Source: Ferrimonas kyonanensis DSM 18153 (GTDB lineage: Bacteria > Pseudomonadota > Gammaproteobacteria > Enterobacterales > Shewanellaceae). From it: a stretch of 64,000 nt of DNA. The position numbers and the translations under genes were made by a program. Below the pieces are notes generated by a model. It did no database searches. It worked only from the letters and a program-made list of their open reading frames with translations, and was not told where the DNA came from. The stretch covers positions 15,904 through 79,903 of the forward strand of contig NZ_KE384368.1 of assembly GCF_000425405.1 (NCBI RefSeq), read 5' to 3'. Positions 9,074 to 17,048 of this stretch are shown here, in pieces (the stretch's first letter is position 1; the number at the start of each line of letters is the position of its first letter).

Positions 9074-10200
9074 GGCCGATGCGTCTCGATGGCCTTGAGC
9101 ATTCGGCTCAGGGCCAGCTCCAAAGTCTCTCTCGGGCAGGCAAAATTCAACCGTACAAACCCCGGCGCCCCAAATTCGGTGCCACAAGACAAGCCCACCC
9201 CATAGTCGGTGAACACCTTAGACGGGGTTTCCCATCCCAGGGCGCGACAATCAATCCAGGCCAGGTAAGTCGCCTGTGGCGCCATCAGGGTCAGTCCCGT
9301 CACCGGCGACAGTGTCTGTTCCAGTAACTGCCAGTTCTGGCCCAAATACTCAATCAGCGCATCGAGCCAGGGTTGGCACTGACTGAAGGCCGCCTCCATC
9401 GCCACCGCTGCCAGCACATTATGAGTGGCACAGCGCCCCTGCAACCACCCCTTCAGACTCTGGCGCAAAACCGGGGATTTGACGATGGCGAAGGCCATGG
9501 GCAAGCCCGCCAGATTAAAGCTCTTACCAGCCGATACCAGGGTAATGACCCGATCCTGCTCCTGCGCCAGTGCCGACAGCGAACGATGCCGATGCCCGGG
9601 CAGAATCAGATCGCCATGAATCTCATCGCTGATCAGCAGCAGTTGGTAGCGACGAGCTAACCGCAACAGTTGTTGCTGCTCGGCCTCGGTCCAGATCGTG
9701 CCGCCAGGGTTGTGGGGGTTGCACAGTATCAACCCTTGCATGCCATCGGCTGCGGCCTGCTCAATCTGCTCTAATGGCAAACGGTACTGACCCGCTTCCA
9801 TCTTTAATTCAAAGGCCCGGCCACGAATATTGAGGTTTTCTGCCACCTTACGAATGGGGGGATAGACGGGCGAGAAAAAACCGATGTCTGACAACTGTTG
9901 AGATTCCACCGCGAAATTCAGCCCCGGCACCACTGCCGGCAATGTCACCAACTGCGACGGCGTTGCCTCCACCTGCCAGCGGCGGAGTAACCACTGACAC
10001 ACCGCCTGCTTGGTCCCCTGAGACAGCACCCCATAGCCAAAAATGTCGTGTTTCAGCCTTGCCTGCAACGCCTGGGTCACCGGCTCGGGAATGGCAAAAT
10101 CCATATCGGCCACCCACAGCGGCAGCACATCCCGGCCGGCGTACTTTTGCCACTTCAGGCTGTCACTCTGGCGACGGTCGATGTATTTTTCAAACTCCAT
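9070..10200 (-). CDS. PatB/MalY-type cystathionine beta-lyase (C-S lyase)
   Basis: A fold-type I PLP enzyme, 376 aa from the chosen start. Markers are the N-terminal RRQSDSLKWQKY and LPLWVADMDF, ILCNPHNPGGTIW, SDEIHGDLI, and the PLP lysine in SAGKSFNLAG. The family cleaves C-S bonds (cystathionine to homocysteine, or cysteine-S-conjugates). The start at 10200 has AAGGGG eight bases upstream and begins MEFEKYIDRR as in the family; an in-frame ATG at 10221 lacks a ribosome site. The physiological substrate is inferred from the family only. Confidence 0.88.
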   Translation of the reverse strand: MEFEKYIDRRQSDSLKWQKYAGRDVLPLWVADMDFAIPEPVTQALQARLKHDIFGYGVLSQGTKQAVCQWLLRRWQVEATPSQLVTLPAVVPGLNFAVESQQLSDIGFFSPVYPPIRKVAENLNIRGRAFELKMEAGQYRLPLEQIEQAAADGMQGLILCNPHNPGGTIWTEAEQQQLLRLARRYQLLLISDEIHGDLILPGHRHRSLSALAQEQDRVITLVSAGKSFNLAGLPMAFAIVKSPVLRQSLKGWLQGRCATHNVLAAVAMEAAFSQCQPWLDALIEYLGQNWQLLEQTLSPVTGLTLMAPQATYLAWIDCRALGWETPSKVFTDYGVGLSCGTEFGAPGFVRLNFACPRETLELALSRMLKAIETHRP

Positions 10201-10284
10201 CTGCGGCTTCCCCTTGTCCATCCACGACTTTTCGACATTCAGCCCCTATAATGCCGACTATCTTACTCAGTTACAGCTTTCTCT

Positions 10285-11205
10285 ATGACATTGGATATAA
10301 AAACCTTCCTGAAAGGACTGGCCATGGGCGCCGCCGATGTAGTGCCCGGCGTATCCGGGGGTACCATCGCGTTCATTACCGGCATCTACGACACGCTGCT
10401 GGAAAGCATTCGCCGCATCAACCCCAGCCTATTTGGTCTCTGGCGTCAGCAAGGCTTTAAGGCAGTATGGAATCACATCAACGGCTCTTTTCTGGTGACT
10501 CTGTTGTCCGGCATCGGTATCAGCATCGCGTCACTGGCCAAGGTGATCTCCTATCTGTTGGTGAATCAACCCATCGGCCTGTGGAGTTTTTTCTTCGGCC
10601 TGATTCTGATCTCCATTGTCCACATCGGCAAACAAATTGAAGGTTGGTCGCCGCAGTTGCTGCTGTCACTGCTGGTAGGCGCCGGCTTCGCCTACCTGAT
10701 CTCGGTGGCCAACCCACTGGCGTTGGACCCGACGCCAGTCAATATTCTGATCGGCGGCATGATCGCCATCTGCGCCATGATTCTGCCAGGCATCTCCGGC
10801 AGCTTTATTCTGCTGCTGCTGGGGCTGTATGCGCCGGTGCTCGGTGCGGTGAAAAGCGCCGAGCTGACTACCATAGCCATCTTCCTGTGCGGCTGTGTGC
10901 TGGGACTGCTGAGCTTCTCTCACCTGTTGTCGTTCCTGCTACGCCGCTTTCACGGTGCCACGCTGGCGTTTCTAACCGGATTATTGATCGGTACTCTGGG
11001 CAAAATCTGGCCCTGGAAGCAAACACTGAGCTGGCGGGTAAATTCCAAAGGAGACCAGGTGCCACTGCTGCAGGAAAACCTGTTGCCGGGCCAGTTTGAG
11101 TCCATTACCGGCGAGCCCCATCAACTCTATCTGGCGCTGGCCTGCGCCGTCGTAGGCTTTATGGTGGTGCTGGTACTGGAGAAAGTGGGGCAACGACACC
11201 ATTAG
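10285..11205 (+). CDS. popT: DUF368 undecaprenyl-phosphate translocase PopT
   Basis: A 306-aa polytopic inner-membrane protein of the DUF368 family. The two signature repeats are visible: GAADVVPGVSGGTIAF near the N-terminus and AMILPGISGSFILLLLG near residue 170. About nine membrane helices are predicted. DUF368 proteins have been shown to act as C55-P (undecaprenyl phosphate) translocases recycling the lipid carrier, notably in Vibrio cholerae. It diverges from the C-S lyase gene, with an 84-base promoter gap, and ends at a shared bidirectional terminator. Confidence 0.9.
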   Translation: MTLDIKTFLKGLAMGAADVVPGVSGGTIAFITGIYDTLLESIRRINPSLFGLWRQQGFKAVWNHINGSFLVTLLSGIGISIASLAKVISYLLVNQPIGLWSFFFGLILISIVHIGKQIEGWSPQLLLSLLVGAGFAYLISVANPLALDPTPVNILIGGMIAICAMILPGISGSFILLLLGLYAPVLGAVKSAELTTIAIFLCGCVLGLLSFSHLLSFLLRRFHGATLAFLTGLLIGTLGKIWPWKQTLSWRVNSKGDQVPLLQENLLPGQFESITGEPHQLYLALACAVVGFMVVLVLEKVGQRHH

Positions 11206-11226
11206 CCCCCCAAAACCAATCAACAT

Positions 11227-11259
11227 AAAAAAAGCCTGAGCACTGCTCAGGCTTTTTTA
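11227..11259. terminator. Bidirectional terminator between popT and the borosin methyltransferase
   Basis: Stem AAGCCTGAGCACTGCTCAGGCTT with A-run on the left and T-run on the right. It serves popT (plus) and the borosin operon (minus), whose last gene ends at 11271. Confidence 0.92.
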
Positions 11260-11270
11260 TTGCGTCGAGA

Positions 11271-12080
11271 TCAGCTGCGATTGCTGATCTTTTCTCGAAT
11301 GTCATCCACGGTGGCCCCAAGACGAGCCAGAGCCTCTTCATCGGGAACCAGCTCTTCACACGGCGGCATCACTGCCGTGGTGTACTGCTTCATCGGCGCC
11401 CGGGCCAGATTTTTCAGGGCAACCCAGTCCATTCTCGGCTCAGTCACCGGCAAAGTGGCCGCCTCATACAAACACACCGGGTGATCTTCCGGGTAGTACT
11501 TCAATAGCTTATCCACCAGCACCTGCCGCTGCGACGCGTCCCCTTCAAAGCTGGTGCAACTGGTGTCGCCGGCAACCGCGATCTGCCACAGCACCATGTA
11601 ACAGTGTGGCGTGGGCGGCACCTGAAACATCGACAGAAACCCGGCCTCAAAATGACTCATACCCCGATTACCGGGATCGATGTTCAAATCGGCGATAAGG
11701 CAATCGTCGGCACCGATCCCTGGATGGTTTTGTGCCGGCAGGCCCAGTGCCCGCACCTCGTTCACCGACCACTTGGAGATCGACGCAAACACATTCGGGT
11801 GACCGTACAAGGCCAGTACCACCCGCTGCCCGGCGGCCACCGCACTGACCACCTCGTCGGTCATCGCTCGATAGGATTTAGGCCGAGAAGATTGCTCATG
11901 GTAATGGCGCTGCAGCGAACGCGCTTTGGGGTTCAGCCCCTCGAGGTATTCCTCTGCCACCGGGTGCGCCACCAAGTAATAGACCTGATCCGCATGGCGA
12001 ATCTGACTCTCGGTGAACTTACTGGTATGACGGGGAATGCTGATCCCCAGGCCCACCACATCCAAACGTCCCTGTGTCAT
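11271..12080 (-). CDS. Borosin-type peptide alpha-N-methyltransferase (SonM-like)
   Basis: A 269-aa tetrapyrrole-methylase-fold SAM methyltransferase. It resembles SonM of Shewanella oneidensis, the enzyme that iteratively N-methylates backbone amides of a separate precursor. Seen motifs are VGLGI at the N-terminus, LYGHPNVFA (91-99), HPGIGADDCLIADLNIDPG (118-136), a glycine-rich VLWQIAVAG, and YEAATLP. Y60, R66, Y70 and Y92 have the same mutual spacing as the catalytic Y66/R72/Y76/Y98 recalled for the fungal borosin enzyme OphMA. It overlaps the GGDEF-TPR gene by 4 bases. The precursor gene is two genes upstream. It has no fused precursor domain, so this is a split system. It is not a porphyrin-pathway enzyme by context. 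Confidence 0.88.
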   Translation of the reverse strand: MTQGRLDVVGLGISIPRHTSKFTESQIRHADQVYYLVAHPVAEEYLEGLNPKARSLQRHYHEQSSRPKSYRAMTDEVVSAVAAGQRVVLALYGHPNVFASISKWSVNEVRALGLPAQNHPGIGADDCLIADLNIDPGNRGMSHFEAGFLSMFQVPPTPHCYMVLWQIAVAGDTSCTSFEGDASQRQVLVDKLLKYYPEDHPVCLYEAATLPVTEPRMDWVALKNLARAPMKQYTTAVMPPCEELVPDEEALARLGATVDDIREKISNRS

Positions 12081-13822
12081 GCGTAGCTTCCTTTAAAGGT
12101 TTGTACCTGATTACCGCCGCCGTCGCGAATCTCATCCAGCACCCGATCGGCCCTCAGGATCATCTCTGCCAGATCCCTCTGACGGTTGTAACCGCACACG
12201 CCAACGCTGACGGTAACGGCCTGCCTCAATTCCAGCTCTTCCGGCGGTATCGCTTCTGTCTCCAACCGAATCTGCTCGGCGATGGATTCCGCATTGGGCC
12301 GCGATACTCCGGGTAACAGCAGCGCCAACTGGTTACCGCCCAATCTGCCCAGCAGACTGTCGCTGCTGCCATGCCGGTCCACCACCTGGCTGATCCTGGC
12401 CAGCACATCATCACCGACGCCATAGCCGTACTCAAGATTGATGTCCCTGAGACCGTCCACCTTGAGGATCAATACCGAGATGGGCGTGGACGGATCCAGT
12501 TTGGCGCACTGTCCGGCGGCGCTTTGCAGCCAGAAGGTTCGGCTCATGCCCCTGGTAATGGCATCGTAATGAGCCAGGTTGCGAAAATGGTCACGACTGC
12601 GTCCCATTCGGCGGTTAGTAATGAACATGCCCAGCAAGCCAATTACCACGGCGGCGCTGACGGCAATGACCCCGCGACTGCGATTGCGCTCACTCATTAG
12701 CTGCGCTTCCTGAGCCCGCTGCAGGGCCTGCGCTTCCTTGACCTGATTCTCCTGCTGCAATGCGTTCATCTCAATTTTTTGCACCGCAAAGGTGATTGAG
12801 TTGAGCTTTTTCAGATACAGCTCTTTCAGTTCAAGAGCCGCGGCATAATACTCCGCCGCCTGTTTAAACTCACCGGCGGCAAAACTGACTTTGGCCCTCA
12901 GCACTTCAATTTCGTACGACGATTTATCCTGAGCCAAGTACCTAAGTTCATTCGCGGAGTCATCAATGTGCTCTCTGGCTAGAGCCAGATCGCCCTTGCC
13001 GAGATAGGCCTTGGCGTACAGCAGGTGCAACGAGTCTCTGGCGTAATCGATATTATTTTCAGTATAGAGTTGTTCAGAGTCCGCCAGAACAGTCAACGCT
13101 TCGTCGTATTTTTCAAAGTGGATCTTCACATCGGCGTAATACAGTTTCCACATGATAATCTCGTAATTATTACCATCCGTATGACACCGCTCACGAGATT
13201 GTTCTAGTTTCGCCAATACTTCTTTATAACTGCCTTTGAGTTTTAAAATATGCTGATCAACCATGCTTTCCATACAAGTGGATTCAGCCCCTTTCTGGCG
13301 ATACAATTTCGCCCTTTCCATATAATAAGAGGCACTCTCATAGTCATCGATAAGCGTGTAATGATTGGCAATGGTGGACAACAGATCGAATTTAATCGCA
13401 TCATCATCGACACGATCAATATATTTTGAGGCATCGAGAAAAAGCCGGATCGACTCGACAAACTCACCTAAGGCGGCAGCATTAATGGCCTGTATCTTGC
13501 TGCTGTAGATAAACTCTTTATACAACTTATTTTCCAGCGCACACTGGGCCGCCAGTTGCGCCCGCTCATAGGAGCGCCGATACTGCCCTACCCCTAAATG
13601 GCTCACTGCCGCCACCTGCAGCGCCTTACAAAACTCGTTGGGCTTCAGATAATTAAAGCGCTGCAACAACAACTCCGTTTGCTGCAGCGCACTCTTAGGA
13701 TCTTCTTTTGCCAGATCGAAAAGAAACTCCAACTGCTGGCTTTTATCGTTAACATCATTCTCGGCAGACCATGCCGGCAGGGACAGGCAACAAACTAATA
13801 CGACAAACCACACATAACGCAT
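12077..13822 (-). CDS. TPR sensor protein with a degenerate, probably inactive GGDEF domain
   Basis: A 581-aa protein: signal peptide (1-20, ending PAWSA), TPR-like helical repeats (about 30-330), coiled coil (about 335-380), one membrane helix (about 385-405), then a cytoplasmic GGDEF-fold domain. The GGDEF motif reads GGNQL (residues 495-499), and the first metal-binding Asp is Lys (K454 in LKVDGLRDIN), so diguanylate cyclase activity is unlikely. The fold signatures YGVGDDVL and TVSVGVCG remain. It lies between the borosin precursor and the methyltransferase, overlapping the latter by 4 bases. The ATG at 13822 was preferred over GTG at 13843 because GGGA precedes it and the signal peptide starts there. 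It probably senses a periplasmic signal; the role is unknown. Confidence 0.85.
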   Translation of the reverse strand: MRYVWFVVLVCCLSLPAWSAENDVNDKSQQLEFLFDLAKEDPKSALQQTELLLQRFNYLKPNEFCKALQVAAVSHLGVGQYRRSYERAQLAAQCALENKLYKEFIYSSKIQAINAAALGEFVESIRLFLDASKYIDRVDDDAIKFDLLSTIANHYTLIDDYESASYYMERAKLYRQKGAESTCMESMVDQHILKLKGSYKEVLAKLEQSRERCHTDGNNYEIIMWKLYYADVKIHFEKYDEALTVLADSEQLYTENNIDYARDSLHLLYAKAYLGKGDLALAREHIDDSANELRYLAQDKSSYEIEVLRAKVSFAAGEFKQAAEYYAAALELKELYLKKLNSITFAVQKIEMNALQQENQVKEAQALQRAQEAQLMSERNRSRGVIAVSAAVVIGLLGMFITNRRMGRSRDHFRNLAHYDAITRGMSRTFWLQSAAGQCAKLDPSTPISVLILKVDGLRDINLEYGYGVGDDVLARISQVVDRHGSSDSLLGRLGGNQLALLLPGVSRPNAESIAEQIRLETEAIPPEELELRQAVTVSVGVCGYNRQRDLAEMILRADRVLDEIRDGGGNQVQTFKGSYA

Positions 13823-13886
13823 TTGCTGATATCCCAGGTTCACAATGTCACGATGTTAAATAAGCGAAGATCACCATCTAGACTCT

Positions 13887-14084
13887 TTAAAAATGAACGA
13901 AAAGCAACAATCCGTTCAGTGAAGAATCATCATCGCCGCTGGCAATCAGCTGTTCAATCTGCTGCTGACCTTCGGCTTCCAATTCAAATTCTTGGTATAC
14001 CTGCTTCGGATCCACAGAGAAACGCTGGCTCAACTCCGCGTCCAAACCCAACTTGATTAACAACTGTTGTGCTTTGGTAGACAT
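13887..14084 (-). CDS. Borosin RiPP precursor peptide (SonA-like)
   Basis: A 65-aa peptide. Residues 1-52 form a helical leader like the borosin-binding domain of SonA (KLGLDAEL near 11-18, VDPKQVY at 24-30, IASGD at 47-51). The C-terminal tail has an SSLNGLLLFVHF core (54-65) rich in aliphatic and aromatic residues, as expected for backbone N-methylation. The start at 14084 has a strong AAGGAG seven bases upstream; the open frame before it has no such site. It is the first gene of the operon, 64 bases before the GGDEF-TPR gene. Annotation pipelines often miss or leave unnamed such short genes. Which core residues are methylated cannot be read from sequence. Confidence 0.85.
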   Translation of the reverse strand: MSTKAQQLLIKLGLDAELSQRFSVDPKQVYQEFELEAEGQQQIEQLIASGDDDSSLNGLLLFVHF

Positions 14085-14115
14085 CACACACTCCTTGTGC
14101 AATTGAAAAAAGAAA

Positions 14116-14131
14116 AGATGTCGCCACATCT
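14116..14131 (-). terminator. Terminator-like hairpin in the 5' leader of the borosin operon
   Basis: On the minus strand AGATGTGGCGACATCT (6-bp perfect stem) is followed by TTTTCTTTTTT, ending a few bases before the precursor ribosome site. It could end the upstream M23 transcript or attenuate the operon. A second hairpin, GCCTGA/G..TTTCAGGC-like (14143-14168), precedes it. Confidence 0.5.
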
Positions 14132-14256
14132 GGCCCGCTACAGCCTGAGAAATATCCCTATTTCAGGCACTCCTCAGAGCAAATGGCCGTCAGAGGTCGA
14201 CATCTGGATGCTATCAACAAGCTCAGTGATGCTCAACCACTAAGTTGATTCTGAAA

Positions 14257-15075
14257 TCATTTTTTCTGTTTCTCTGCCATCTTTGGAACCAGCAACTGGG
14301 GATCCAACCGCTCACCGTACCAGTTGATACGCCAGTCCAGGTGCGCACCGGTTACTCGCCCGGTGGCGCCCACTTCGGCCACTTCCTGGCCCTGGCTGAC
14401 CCGGGTTCCCGGCGTCACCAGCAGCTTAGACAGGTGCAAGAATGTGGAGGAGACTCCATAGCCATGGTCGATGATCAGAGTACCGCCGGAATAGAACATG
14501 TCCGGCACCGCCAGAGTGATCACCCCGTCGGCGGGCGCCACCACCCGAGTACCGGTGGGCGCCGCCACGTCGACGCCAAAATGAGGACGTTTAGGGACGC
14601 CGTTGTAGATGCGCTGACTGCCGTACACGCCGGTAATGGGGCCGGTCAGCGGCCAGATAAACTGCTGCTGCCAGTACAGGGCGTCGGAATCGGTGGCCCG
14701 AGCCTGCCTCACCTGGGCACTGTCTTTACGGGCCCGGGCGATGGCCTCGGGGTCCGGCTCCATGATGTTCTTAGCAATGCCTTCGATGCTCTGAGTCCGG
14801 TAACTGCGCTGACTGAGCTCTATATCATGGGTGTCAGTGCCGCCGTTTGGGCCAGTCACTTTCAACTTGTGACTCAGGGGCGCGTCACGTCCGAAGCCCA
14901 TCACCAGATTGCCATCGGCATCCACCCGCACCGCTTTGTCGTTCAACCACACCTGGCTGCCCGGGGCAACTTTAGCCCGAATTAACGAGCCCTGTGTCAG
15001 CGCCCCCTGCAGCTCGAGAGCAGCAGTTTGTGAAGCAAAAACTGACAAAATAACAACAATCAACCTGAATATCAT
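14257..15075 (-). CDS. Secreted M23-family peptidase
   Basis: A 272-aa protein with a signal peptide (1-19, ending TAA), an N-terminal beta-rich domain (about 20-90) and a C-terminal M23 domain (about 140-260). The zinc motifs are HFGVDVAAP and HLDWRINW, so both HxxxD and HxD-type metal ligands are present. It is expected to be a periplasmic peptidoglycan hydrolase. It lies upstream of the borosin precursor on the same strand, with a 172-base gap holding two hairpins. A role in borosin export or maturation is possible but has no direct support. Confidence 0.88.
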   Translation of the reverse strand: MIFRLIVVILSVFASQTAALELQGALTQGSLIRAKVAPGSQVWLNDKAVRVDADGNLVMGFGRDAPLSHKLKVTGPNGGTDTHDIELSQRSYRTQSIEGIAKNIMEPDPEAIARARKDSAQVRQARATDSDALYWQQQFIWPLTGPITGVYGSQRIYNGVPKRPHFGVDVAAPTGTRVVAPADGVITLAVPDMFYSGGTLIIDHGYGVSSTFLHLSKLLVTPGTRVSQGQEVAEVGATGRVTGAHLDWRINWYGERLDPQLLVPKMAEKQKK

Positions 15076-15156
15076 CGCACTTCCTTATAGGCGAAACCGA
15101 GCCCAGTCCGCTATTATAAGCGGCGCCTACACCCTTACAAGAGCATAAACGCCGCC

Positions 15157-16503
15157 ATGAAAACCACATTGATAAAAAATGCGACCCTGCTTAACGAGGG
15201 CATTCGCCAGCAAAGTGACCTGCTGATCGATGCAGGACGCATCGCCCGAATCGCTCCCGCCATTGACGCCCCGGCCGGGGCCGACGTCATCGACGCCAGC
15301 GGAAAGCTGCTCATTCCCGGCATGATCGACGACCAGGTTCATTTCCGTGAGCCGGGACTGACCCAAAAAGGCAGTATGGCCACCGAATCCCGAGCTGCGG
15401 TCGCCGGCGGCATCACCAGTTTTATGGAGATGCCCAATGTGAATCCTCAGACCACCAATATCGATGCGCTGGAAGCCAAATACCAACGCGCCGCAGAGGT
15501 GTCTGTGGCCAACTACGCGTTTTATCTCGGCGCCACCAACGACAACCTCGAACAGATCAAAAACCTGGATCCCCAGGCCGCCTGTGGCATTAAAATCTTC
15601 ATGGGGGCGTCGACCGGAAACATGCTGGTGGACAACAAGGACACGCTGGAAGCCATTTTTGCCAACGCGCCGGTGCCCATCGCCACCCATTGCGAAGACA
15701 CGCCGATGATCGACGCCAACGAGGAAGCGGCCCGAGCCAAGTTTGGTGACGCGGTACCGATGAAACTCCATGGCGAGATTCGCTCCCGCGAAGCCTGCAT
15801 CAAGTCCTCGCGCATGGCGATTGAATTGGCGAAAAAGCACGGTGCTCGGCTGCATGTACTGCACATCACCACTGCCGAAGAGTTGGCCCTGTTTGAGGCC
15901 CATAAGTCTCTGGACAGCCTGAAAGGGGCCAACATCACCGCCGAAGCCTGCGTCCATCACCTGTTCTTCTCCGACGGCGATTACGACACGCTCGGCAGTC
16001 AGATCAAATGCAACCCCTCGGTGAAAACCGAACGGGATCGCCAAGCGATTCTGGACGCAGTAAAGCGCGATGTTATCGACATTATCGCCACCGACCACGC
16101 CCCCCATACCTGGGAGGAGAAGCAGAACACCTATTTCAAGGCGCCATCTGGTCTGCCTCTGGTACAGCACGCACTGCAGTCGCTGTTCGAACACTATCAT
16201 GACGGTAACCTGAGCCTGGAAACCATCGTCCAGAAAACCAGTCACGCCGTGGCAGAACGCTTCAACTTGAAGGAGCGTGGCTACCTGCGCGAAGGCTACC
16301 ATGCCGATCTGGTGTTGGTGGATCTGGATAAGCCCTACACGGTCAACAAAGACAACCTGTTGTACAAGTGCAACTGGAGTCCGTTTGAGGGCCGCACCTT
16401 CCGCTCCACCATCGCTTCTACCTGGGTAGGCGGCGTTCGAGTCTTCGATGGCAGTACCGCCACCAGCGAGCCGGTCGGCCAGCGGCTGCAGTTCGACCGT
16501 TAG
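15157..16503 (+). CDS. pyrC: Dihydroorotase (class I)
   Basis: A 448-aa amidohydrolase-superfamily enzyme. It should convert carbamoyl-aspartate to dihydroorotate in pyrimidine synthesis. Metal-site motifs are DDQVHFREPG (59-68), GIKIFMG with the bridging Lys near 146, ATHCED, HVLHITT and ATDHAPH. The HxH of the first motif reads QVH (Q60, H62). This Q variant is also known from Bacteroidetes-type dihydroorotases, so activity is plausible. Alternative: a related hydantoinase/dihydropyrimidinase. The gene stands alone, with its own terminator. Confidence 0.82.
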   Translation: MKTTLIKNATLLNEGIRQQSDLLIDAGRIARIAPAIDAPAGADVIDASGKLLIPGMIDDQVHFREPGLTQKGSMATESRAAVAGGITSFMEMPNVNPQTTNIDALEAKYQRAAEVSVANYAFYLGATNDNLEQIKNLDPQAACGIKIFMGASTGNMLVDNKDTLEAIFANAPVPIATHCEDTPMIDANEEAARAKFGDAVPMKLHGEIRSREACIKSSRMAIELAKKHGARLHVLHITTAEELALFEAHKSLDSLKGANITAEACVHHLFFSDGDYDTLGSQIKCNPSVKTERDRQAILDAVKRDVIDIIATDHAPHTWEEKQNTYFKAPSGLPLVQHALQSLFEHYHDGNLSLETIVQKTSHAVAERFNLKERGYLREGYHADLVLVDLDKPYTVNKDNLLYKCNWSPFEGRTFRSTIASTWVGGVRVFDGSTATSEPVGQRLQFDR

Positions 16504-16518
16504 CTCCCTGCCGCGATC

Positions 16519-16549
16519 AAAAAAGCCTGAGCAATGCTCAGGCTTTTTT
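16519..16549. terminator. Terminator after dihydroorotase
   Basis: Stem AAGCCTGAGCAATGCTCAGGCTT with A-run and T-run, nearly the same sequence as the terminator at 11227. It can also serve the converging lipoprotein gene. Confidence 0.92.
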
Positions 16550-16566
16550 GTTTTCTCCGTGCCAGT

Positions 16567-17037
16567 CTACAACCGCAGCTTATCGTTGCCATCGGCACTG
16601 GCAGAAACCGGGGCCAAACTCTGATGGTGCCACATGCCATTTTCAGGATAAGGCACCAGTTGCGCCTCGGTACCCGCCTGGCTCACCAGTTCCTGAATCG
16701 CCTTCCAGGTCTGCTGCCCCTGCTCTGTGAGTCGGTAGTGGTACTCGTACTCAGGCTTGCGGAACATCAGAATGCCCTTCAGTGCCGGTAGATAATCTTT
16801 CGAGGCATACTCCATCGGCAAAAACGCTTCCCTATGGTGCCCCTTAGCATCGGTGTAACTCACCTTGGTCATCACCGGTCCGGCCAAGTGCTTACCAACA
16901 GGCACCTTAAAGCAAAGTTCAAACTCGTCGGCCTCCACCGCTGACAGCACCTGCGTCGGCTGCAGGAACTGCTGTTCCGGTGGGGCACACACACAGCCGG
17001 CCAGCACGGTGACCAACACCAAAATCCAATATCGCAT
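16567..17037 (-). CDS. Hypothetical lipoprotein
   Basis: A 156-aa protein with a lipobox VLAGC (Cys15) after an 11-residue hydrophobic stretch, so it is lipidated in the envelope. The remaining sequence has no recognised domain. It follows the SIMPL gene by 11 bases and is probably in the same transcript. Confidence 0.75.
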   Translation of the reverse strand: MRYWILVLVTVLAGCVCAPPEQQFLQPTQVLSAVEADEFELCFKVPVGKHLAGPVMTKVSYTDAKGHHREAFLPMEYASKDYLPALKGILMFRKPEYEYHYRLTEQGQQTWKAIQELVSQAGTEAQLVPYPENGMWHHQSLAPVSASADGNDKLRL

Positions 17038-17048
17038 CAGCCTGCCCC

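Noticed and set aside
13887-14129. Longer form of the precursor starting at 14129
   Set aside because: The extra 15 residues (including MWRHLFFFQ) are translated from the T-rich hairpin tail. The strong AAGGAG sits before the inner ATG at 14084.
15127-16302. 391-codon minus-strand ORF
   Set aside because: It is the mirror of the dihydroorotase gene, which has full catalytic motifs.
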